Below are positions 14,126 through 18,981 of a DNA stretch of 18,981 bases, piece by piece; position 1 is the stretch's first letter, and each line of letters starts with the position of its first letter. The DNA comes from an uncultured Pseudogracilibacillus sp. GTDB taxonomy: Bacteria > Bacillota > Bacilli > Bacillales > Amphibacillaceae. Below the pieces are notes generated by a model. It worked only from the letters and a program-made list of their open reading frames with translations. It was not told the DNA's origin and made no database searches. The DNA is taken from positions 1 through 18,981 of the forward strand of contig CALJVC010000033.1 of the NCBI GenBank assembly GCA_937974845.1, read 5' to 3'. A program made the translations under genes and the position numbers.

Positions 14126-14722
14126 TTATAATTCCCGTCGTCCCTCTAACGATTTGGCTAGGGTTACTTCGTCGGCATATTCTAAATCCCCGCCGACAGG
14201 AAGGCCGTGGGCAATCCGAGTGGCCTTTATACCAGCTGGCTTTACTAAACGAGAAATATACATAGCCGTTGCCTCCCCCTCCACATTAGGGTTCGTTGCT
14301 AAAATAATCTCCTCTACCTCAGTCTCTTTTAAACGTTGGAGTAGGCTAGCGATATTAATATCTTCTGGTCCTAGGCCATCCATTGGAGAAATAGAACCAT
14401 GTAAAACATGGTACTTCCCATTGAATTCCCGCATTTTCTCCATAGCAATGACATCCTTTGAATCCTCTACGACGCAAATTACCGAATCATCTCGATGTTG
14501 ATCCTGGCAAATCGCACATACTTTTTGATCCGTAATATGGCCACAAACTTCGCAATAACTTAGCTCCCTTTTCGCTCCAACGAGAGATCTAGCAAACTCT
14601 ACCACATCCTCGTCTTCCATATCGATGACGAAAAAAGCCAGTCGGACAGCTGTCTTTGGTCCAATACCTGGCAATTTCATAAAACTATCGATTAACTTAG
14701 AAATCGGTTCTGGATAATACAC
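14126..14722 (-). CDS. recR: Recombination mediator protein RecR
   Basis: A 198-residue protein (family-typical length) that works with RecO (and RecF) to load RecA at gapped DNA. Visible: helix-hairpin-helix LPGIGPKTAVRLAF (17-30), a zinc finger with Cys57, Cys60, Cys69 and Cys72, a TOPRIM domain (about 80-175) beginning VICVVEDSKDV, and the C-terminal GLPVGGDLEYADEVTL motif. The GTG start at 14722 has AAGGAGG 9 nt upstream. It follows ybaB after 76 nt that hold a strong bipartite hairpin. Confidence 0.97.
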   Translation of the reverse strand: MYYPEPISKLIDSFMKLPGIGPKTAVRLAFFVIDMEDEDVVEFARSLVGAKRELSYCEVCGHITDQKVCAICQDQHRDDSVICVVEDSKDVIAMEKMREFNGKYHVLHGSISPMDGLGPEDINIASLLQRLKETEVEEIILATNPNVEGEATAMYISRLVKPAGIKATRIAHGLPVGGDLEYADEVTLAKSLEGRREL

Positions 14723-14743
14723 GCTTCACCGCCTCCTTGTGCA

Positions 14744-14787
14744 GGGTGCCCGCTTCTTCCCATAAAGAAAAGAAGCTCAAGGCACCC
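14744..14787 (-). repeat. Bipartite hairpin upstream of recR
   Basis: Outer stem GGGTGCC/GGCACCC (14744-14750 with 14781-14787) and inner stem GCTTCTT/AAGAAGC (14752-14758 with 14770-14776), separated by small bulges: 14 bp in all. No T-run follows, so it is not a standard terminator. It lies wholly between the ybaB stop and the recR ribosome binding site (14733-14737). Confidence 0.82.
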
Positions 14788-14798
14788 CCTCCTTCCGA

Positions 14799-15119
14799 TT
14801 AAAACAAGCCGGGAATATTCATTCCTTTCGTGAATTGTCCCATCGTTTCTTCTGTCTTTTTCTCAATTTGCTTCATAACATCATTAACAGCTGTTAATAC
14901 TAAGTCCTGTAACATCTCGACATCTTCGGGGTCGACGACGTCCTCTTCAATTTTTACATCTAAAATCTCACGCTTACCATTCGCAACGACGGTTACCATC
15001 CCGCCACCTACCGAAGCCGTGAACTCCATTTCTAAAATTTCTTCCTGAGCCTTTAGCATTTTCTTCTGCATTTTTTGCATTTGCTTCATCATACTACCCA
15101 TATTTCCCATACCACGCAT
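14799..15119 (-). CDS. ybaB: Nucleoid-associated protein YbaB/EbfC (YaaK)
   Basis: A 106-residue dimeric DNA-binding protein of the YbaB/EbfC family. Seen: methionine/glutamine-rich N-terminal helix (MKQMQKMQKKMLKAQEE), the central GGGMVTVVANGKREILDVKI strand region, VDPEDVEMLQDLVLTAVND, and the conserved C-terminal MGQFTKGMNIPGLF. ATG at 15119 with AGGAGG upstream. Placement between dnaX and recR is nearly universal in bacteria, which supports co-transcription and a role near replication and repair; its precise function is not settled. Confidence 0.97.
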   Translation of the reverse strand: MRGMGNMGSMMKQMQKMQKKMLKAQEEILEMEFTASVGGGMVTVVANGKREILDVKIEEDVVDPEDVEMLQDLVLTAVNDVMKQIEKKTEETMGQFTKGMNIPGLF

Positions 15120-15146
15120 AACAATTTCCTCCTCTATTTTCTTTCC

Positions 15147-16838
15147 TTATTCTTTCACTTCTACAATATCTTCGCCAAATAGGCGTAAGGCTTCCTCAAC
15201 AAGTGGATCCTTTATCGCTTTACTTTCAGTTTCTTTCGATTGTTCATCACTTTTTTTTTCTCGAATATATTGACTCCGTAACGTTTGCCATTCTTCATCG
15301 GGAATAGGAATCATCTTATAGTGGGCGAGACTATTCGCTAAAACCGCTTCGATTGTTTGCCGGTGTTCCATAAATAACGAACAATGAATATTGTATTTAA
15401 AAGATAAAATCAACGCCTGTTCCGATGCAGCGACCGGTTGACTATCGTGTAATGTCGCATGAGCAGCTAAATTCACCTGTCGCAAACGTTCCAAAAACGT
15501 CGGCCAATGGGTCTTCACTTGTTCAAGTGGGGCCTTCTTTGCCTCGTCTAACACCGCTCGAATCCTTTCGTAAGGAACTTCATAGGTTTTCCGGCGCTGG
15601 TTCGAGCGCGGAGTCGGAGCCGATTGACGAGGGGCTTCTTGTGTAGGAGCCTTCTCTAGCTGGGTTAATTTTGTTTCTAATTCGGTAATCCGTTGCTGTA
15701 ATTGGATAAACTCCTTCATCGAAGCAACAGACTGATCCTCTTCAGCTTCTTGGTGGATACGGTTCGTAATCGTAATTAAGGTCACCTCTACGAAAACTTT
15801 TGGACTCGTCGTCCACTTTAATTGTTGTTCACATTCGGTAAAATGAGCAATTGCCCCTTCTACCCAATCGGTTTCTACCTGTTCAGCCAACTGTTTAAAT
15901 GCGTCGGTAACAATTGCCCGCTCCAAATAAGCCTGTAAATCCTGATTCGTTTTGTAGAACAATAAATCCCGCATGAAATAAATCATATCGAAGACGAACC
16001 GGCCGGCATCTTTTCCCTCTTGCATCAGTTGATCAAAAAGGCCAATGACCTGCTTTGAATCCTGTTCGTACATAGCTAGCGTTAGCTTCGTTAAGATGTC
16101 CTGGCTCACACCACCGGTAACGGCCAAGACATCTTCTACATCAGCGATTGCTTCACTGTAAGAAATCACTTGGTCAAGAATGCTTAAAGCGTCCCGCATG
16201 CCTCCTTCGGCCGCTAAAATAATCGCTTCAAGGGCCTCTTTAGTAATTTCGATTCCTTCCTGTTCAACGATATAGGTCAATCGCTCCATCATAGCCTGAT
16301 GACTAATAGAGCGAAAATCGAACCGTTGACAGCGGGAAATAATTGTCAACGGTATTTTATGAGGCTCTGTCGTCGCTAAAATAAAAACGACATGATCGGG
16401 CGGTTCTTCTAAAGTTTTCAGTAGAGCATTGAAGGCGTTGACGGAAATCATGTGGACCTCGTCAATAATATACACCTTATAAGGAACGACACTAGGTGCA
16501 TATTTTACCCTATCACGGATTTCCCGAATATCATCGACACTCGTGTTTGAAGCCGCATCAATCTCGATGACATCAGGAATCGAACCGTCTAATATTCCTT
16601 TACATGCTTCGCACCTATTACATGGCTCCCTAGTCGGCATTTGTTCGCAGTTGATCGTCTGGGCAAAAATTTTTGCCGCACTTGTTTTCCCCGTACCCCT
16701 CGGCCCTGAAAATAAATAGGCATGGGAAAACTTGCCACTTTCAATGGCATTTTGTAAGGTTTGGGTAATATGCGATTGACCAACCACATCACCAAATGTC
16801 CGTGGTCTCCATGTGCGATACAAAGCCTTGTAACCCAT
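15147..16838 (-). CDS. dnaX: DNA polymerase III subunits gamma/tau (DnaX)
   Basis: A 563-residue AAA+ clamp-loader ATPase that also links polymerase and helicase at the fork. Domains: Walker A GPRGTGKT (45-52), zinc module Cys64, Cys73, Cys76 and Cys79, Walker B with DEVH (126-129), SRC (168-170), collar domain to about 360, a glutamine/lysine-rich linker (about 375-425), and a C-terminal tau-type region. Length equals B. subtilis tau. An A9 run (15251-15259, codons 527-530) would give a stop immediately after a -1 slip. ATG at 16838, with AAGGAAT upstream and TATAAT at 16871-16876 as likely -10. First gene of the dnaX-ybaB-recR-yaaL group. Confidence 0.97.
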   Translation of the reverse strand: MGYKALYRTWRPRTFGDVVGQSHITQTLQNAIESGKFSHAYLFSGPRGTGKTSAAKIFAQTINCEQMPTREPCNRCEACKGILDGSIPDVIEIDAASNTSVDDIREIRDRVKYAPSVVPYKVYIIDEVHMISVNAFNALLKTLEEPPDHVVFILATTEPHKIPLTIISRCQRFDFRSISHQAMMERLTYIVEQEGIEITKEALEAIILAAEGGMRDALSILDQVISYSEAIADVEDVLAVTGGVSQDILTKLTLAMYEQDSKQVIGLFDQLMQEGKDAGRFVFDMIYFMRDLLFYKTNQDLQAYLERAIVTDAFKQLAEQVETDWVEGAIAHFTECEQQLKWTTSPKVFVEVTLITITNRIHQEAEEDQSVASMKEFIQLQQRITELETKLTQLEKAPTQEAPRQSAPTPRSNQRRKTYEVPYERIRAVLDEAKKAPLEQVKTHWPTFLERLRQVNLAAHATLHDSQPVAASEQALILSFKYNIHCSLFMEHRQTIEAVLANSLAHYKMIPIPDEEWQTLRSQYIREKKSDEQSKETESKAIKDPLVEEALRLFGEDIVEVKE

Positions 16839-16870
16839 CTCTATTTATTCCTTTCCATCATATCCTTTTC

Positions 16871-16876
16871 ATTATA
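16871..16876 (-). promoter_or_regulatory. Likely -10 element of dnaX promoter
   Basis: Minus strand TATAAT, 33 bases before the dnaX ATG. A weak -35 (TTAAAT) lies 17 nt upstream. The expected leader is about 26 nt and contains the ribosome binding site. Confidence 0.5.
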
Positions 16877-16972
16877 ACCTATTTTATCAGTTAATTTAAA
16901 TAAGTACCCGATTCCTTCAATCTCATGGATCAGTTCAATCTCTAGCCGAAAGCTACCAGTTTTCTCCTTCTT

Positions 16973-16980
16973 TTCGACAA
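16973..16980 (-). promoter_or_regulatory. Perfect Spo0A box (0A box)
   Basis: TTGTCGAA on the minus strand, identical to the core Spo0A-binding octamer. It lies between the divergent dnaX and the small membrane-protein gene, about 95 bp upstream of the dnaX -10 and about 15 bp before a weak plus-strand -35 candidate (16995-17000). A single site may occur by chance. Confidence 0.35.
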
Positions 16981-17056
16981 CCTCGTGAACAAGCATGACA
17001 GAAAAACCCTAGTATAGTACACTGAGTATAGCAATCTATCAACGAGGAGGCTTATT

Positions 17057-17293
17057 ATGCAAACCCAACCAATCGAGTCCTATGAGGGCACCAAAGGCAA
17101 ACATATGCTTAAGCTTGTCGATTGCTTATGGACGACACCAATTATCGTCGTCATAATCATCCTACTAGCCTTAGTTCCTTGGATTTCTACAACGACAACC
17201 TTTACGATTAGTACCCTTTTAATACTCGGCCACTTATTCCAATATATTCAAGCAATTGCCTATTGGAAAAGAGAAGCCCCTGACCGAGGCTAA
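17057..17293 (+). CDS. Small two-helix membrane protein of unknown function
   Basis: A 78-residue protein that I do not recognise. It has a polar N-terminus of about 27 residues, two hydrophobic segments (about 28-44 and 49-67) and a short polar tail (AYWKREAPDRG), so a small integral membrane protein with a hairpin topology. It is probably real: an excellent AGGAGG lies 8 nt before the ATG, and it occupies an otherwise empty interval. Divergent from dnaX, and convergent with the HPr-kinase-like gene with only 26 bp between the stops and no terminator there. A weak promoter candidate (ATGACA, 17 nt, TACACT) precedes it, with a Spo0A-box match just upstream. Confidence 0.7.
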   Translation: MQTQPIESYEGTKGKHMLKLVDCLWTTPIIVVIIILLALVPWISTTTTFTISTLLILGHLFQYIQAIAYWKREAPDRG

Positions 17294-17319
17294 ACCTTTC
17301 CAACCCCTTTACTCTCCTC

Positions 17320-18243
17320 TTAAGTTAGGTCGTTATCTAAACGCTTCATAAAGTCATCGGCAGCGCTATATCCTTGCTGTTTAAGATACCAATTATTTAC
17401 GGTTGCCTCTATTAAACCAACGACATCTCGACCAGGCTTCAGTTGGATTTGAAAATAGGGAATATCGATATCCATATAGGTAGAGTATTGCGACTTTACT
17501 TCAATTTCATTGTATAATTCCCGATCGTCCCACTTCGTTAATTCGATATCGATCGCTATTCGCGTCTCCTCCTGGAAAGAACTAGCCCCATACATCCGCA
17601 CGACATTGACTAAACCTATACTACGCATCGATAACAATTCCTTATTCGTTTCATTATGGGTCCCTAGTAAGGTTTGGGGACTTATTTTTTTAAGGACAAC
17701 AATATCATCGGCTACCAAACGATGGCCTCGGCCAATTAAAGAATGGGCTGTCTCACTTTTACCGATTCCTGAAGCTCCACGTAGTAAAACACCGACACCA
17801 AAAATGTTTAAACAAACGCCGTGCACAGCGATTTCCGGTGCTAACTGACGGATGAGGTACGTATCAATTTTTTTAATAAATTCATAATTTATTTCTTCCG
17901 TACGTAGTAAAGGAATTCCTCGGGCCTCACAATACCTTGGTAAATATTTTAATCCTTCTACACCGTCGGTGACGATAATACATGGAGGTTGATACTTGAC
18001 TAAGTTACCGATTCGCTCCTCCCGCTCTTCTTCCGTTAAGGTGTATAAATACTGAAGTTCATTATCCCCTAGTACATAGACCCGGTGTTGCGGGAAAAAG
18101 GGTAAAAACTTAATAAACTCCAAACCAGGCCGTCTGACATGGTCCTTCGTTACCTTCTTAGATAGTAACTCCCCTCCCGTTAAGACTTCTAGCTGGAATT
18201 GGTCCACGAGGTCCTTAATTTCAATACTTTTTGTCACATTCAT
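17320..18243 (-). CDS. hprK: Divergent HPr kinase/phosphorylase homologue
   Basis: A 307-residue protein with the full HprK layout: N-terminal HprK_N domain (about 5-130) and C-terminal kinase domain with P-loop GASGIGKSET (156-165), conserved His141 and the ADD aspartates (179-180). HprK phosphorylates Ser46 of HPr in carbon catabolite control. Signature motifs depart from the canonical enzyme: the usual EIRGLGIINV is SMRSIGLVNV (205-214) and the VRPGRN loop is LKPGRD (268-273), suggesting a paralogue with altered substrate or activity. In B. subtilis hprK sits with lgt, not near dnaX. The ATG at 18243 lacks a strong ribosome binding site; GTG at 18234 and 18246 are alternatives. Confidence 0.85.
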   Translation of the reverse strand: MNVTKSIEIKDLVDQFQLEVLTGGELLSKKVTKDHVRRPGLEFIKFLPFFPQHRVYVLGDNELQYLYTLTEEEREERIGNLVKYQPPCIIVTDGVEGLKYLPRYCEARGIPLLRTEEINYEFIKKIDTYLIRQLAPEIAVHGVCLNIFGVGVLLRGASGIGKSETAHSLIGRGHRLVADDIVVLKKISPQTLLGTHNETNKELLSMRSIGLVNVVRMYGASSFQEETRIAIDIELTKWDDRELYNEIEVKSQYSTYMDIDIPYFQIQLKPGRDVVGLIEATVNNWYLKQQGYSAADDFMKRLDNDLT

Positions 18244-18348
18244 CACCCAAACTTTTTCTGTAAAACTTCAATCTAAATCTTAGTATAAACTATTTCCCCT
18301 CTTACCGGTGCATAATTTGTTTCACCTTGATTTTGTATCCGCTTCACC

Positions 18349-18377
18349 TTTCTTAGCCCTTCGAGGACTGCTATAAT
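18349..18377 (+). promoter_or_regulatory. Putative rlmH promoter (extended -10)
   Basis: Perfect -10 TATAAT (18372-18377) preceded by TGC (extended -10), with a weak -35 TTTCTT (18349-18354) at 17 nt. The leader would be about 30 nt. Confidence 0.65.
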
Positions 18378-18414
18378 ACATGTAAAGAAATATAGTAAAA
18401 AAGAGGTAGACATC

Positions 18415-18894
18415 ATGAATATCGATATTATTTCTATAGGAAAAATAAGAGAAAAGTATATTAAATTAGGTGTCGATGAATTTAAAAAAAGATTACAACC
18501 CTATAGCAAGCTATCCTTTCACGCCTTACGAGAGGAACACGTCCAAGATACGATGAGTGAGGCGGAAATCGAACAGGTGAAGGAAAAAGAAGGAGAAAAA
18601 ATTTTACAAAGATTAAAGGAGAACTCTTACATCATCGCCCTAGATGTTCAAGGAAAACAACTCAGCTCGGAGCAATTCGCCCAGCGATTAAAGGATATTA
18701 GTTTTCAAGGGAAAAATAGCGTCAGTTTTATCATTGGTGGAGCAAATGGGTTGAGTAAAGAAGTATTGGCCAAGGCTGATGAGAGGCTCTCCTTTTCCGC
18801 AATGACCTTCCCCCATCAGCTCATGCAGCTCATCCTCCTTGAACAGCTATACCGGGCCTTTAAAATTCAAAGAAATGAGCCGTATCATAAATAA
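18415..18894 (+). CDS. rlmH: 23S rRNA (pseudouridine1915-N3)-methyltransferase RlmH
   Basis: A 159-residue SPOUT-superfamily methyltransferase that N3-methylates pseudouridine 1915 in helix 69 of 23S rRNA at the subunit interface. Family features: MNIDIISIGKIREKYIKLGV at the N-terminus, SYIIALDVQGKQLSSEQFA, the knot sequence with FIIGGANGLS, MTFPHQLMQLILLEQLYRA and the invariant end YHK. Length matches the family (159 aa). ATG with AAAGAGG upstream. It is divergent from the HPr-kinase-like gene and followed by its own terminator. Its 3' end resembles the attachment core used by SCC elements in staphylococci. Confidence 0.97.
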   Translation: MNIDIISIGKIREKYIKLGVDEFKKRLQPYSKLSFHALREEHVQDTMSEAEIEQVKEKEGEKILQRLKENSYIIALDVQGKQLSSEQFAQRLKDISFQGKNSVSFIIGGANGLSKEVLAKADERLSFSAMTFPHQLMQLILLEQLYRAFKIQRNEPYHK

Positions 18895-18908
18895 GAAGAT
18901 TTAAAAAA

Positions 18909-18946
18909 TCGTAAGGAAACCTATCTCATTCCTTACGACTTTTTCT
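18909..18946 (+). terminator. Intrinsic terminator of rlmH
   Basis: 10-bp perfect stem (18909-18918 with 18929-18938), 10-nt loop, and a T-rich tail (18940-18946). It starts 14 bases after the rlmH stop. Confidence 0.9.
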
Positions 18947-18981
18947 TAGAAAACCTAAATTACCTTTAAAAGCTCTCCAGC

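Noticed and set aside
14154..14501. 115-residue plus-strand reading frame inside recR
   Set aside because: It is fully antisense to the well-recognised recR, has no ribosome binding site or family similarity, and has shadow-like composition.
16839..17056. SRP (4.5S) RNA gene upstream of dnaX, as in B. subtilis
   Set aside because: The conserved GGAAGGAAGCA-type loop is absent from both strands and the interval lacks a long hairpin.
1..18981. CRISPR arrays, insertion sequences, prophage genes, tRNA or rRNA genes
   Set aside because: No regularly spaced repeats, transposase, integrase, tRNA cloverleaf or rRNA sequence was seen in either strand.

Overview
This window looks like the origin-proximal, right-hand arm of a low-GC, endospore-forming Bacillales chromosome (Bacillaceae-like), read in reverse complement. 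The evidence is gene order. From right to left on the minus strand it runs dnaX, ybaB/yaaK, recR, yaaL, bofA, csfB, tmk, darA (yaaQ), yaaR, holB, ricT (yaaT), yabA, yabB, yazA, rsmI (yabC), [abrB on +], metS, tatD (yabD), yabE, rnmV, ksgA, veg, sspF. This is essentially the Bacillus subtilis dnaX-sspF order. Spore genes (sspF, bofA, csfB), sigma-G- and sigma-F-like promoters and AbrB all point to a sporulating Bacillus relative. The species cannot be named from this window.

Layout. Bases 1-830 hold sspF (SASP) and veg, separated by strong intrinsic terminators; veg has two tandem near-consensus sigma-A promoters. Bases 831-2262 hold the overlapping pair ksgA/rnmV (16S rRNA dimethylation, 5S rRNA maturation). 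Bases 2336-6549 hold yabE (cell-wall 3D/G5 protein with its own consensus promoter), tatD and metS. Bases 6550-7019 are an AT-rich regulatory gap leading to abrB, the only plus-strand gene in the middle. Bases 7403-9279 are a coupled rsmI/yazA/yabB group. Bases 9371-13027 hold yabA (replication-initiation control), ricT (Y-complex, RNA processing and sporulation), holB, yaaR, darA (c-di-AMP receptor) and tmk. Bases 13273-16838 hold csfB, bofA, yaaL, recR, ybaB and dnaX. The right end (16839-18981) departs from the B. subtilis map: a short two-helix membrane protein of unknown function, a divergent HPr kinase/phosphorylase homologue and rlmH.

How the genes work together: DNA replication and repair (dnaX, holB, yabA, tmk, recR), translation and rRNA/tRNA modification (ksgA, rnmV, rsmI, yabB, metS, rlmH), and growth-to-spore transition control (abrB, ricT, bofA, csfB, sspF) share one block. 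Compared with B. subtilis, the rrnA operon and xpaC-yaaN-yaaO are missing from the bofA-tmk interval, yabG is missing between ksgA and veg, and no SRP RNA gene is seen upstream of dnaX.

Most notable observations: (1) a perfect 12-bp inverted repeat around the csfB promoter and ribosome binding site, placed so that only read-through mRNA can form the hairpin; (2) an HPr-kinase homologue with altered signature motifs beside rlmH; (3) an A9 slippery tract in dnaX followed directly by a -1-frame stop; (4) an rlmH 3' end resembling the attachment core used by staphylococcal SCC elements. No wholly new multi-gene system is evident; most of the window is conserved housekeeping sequence.
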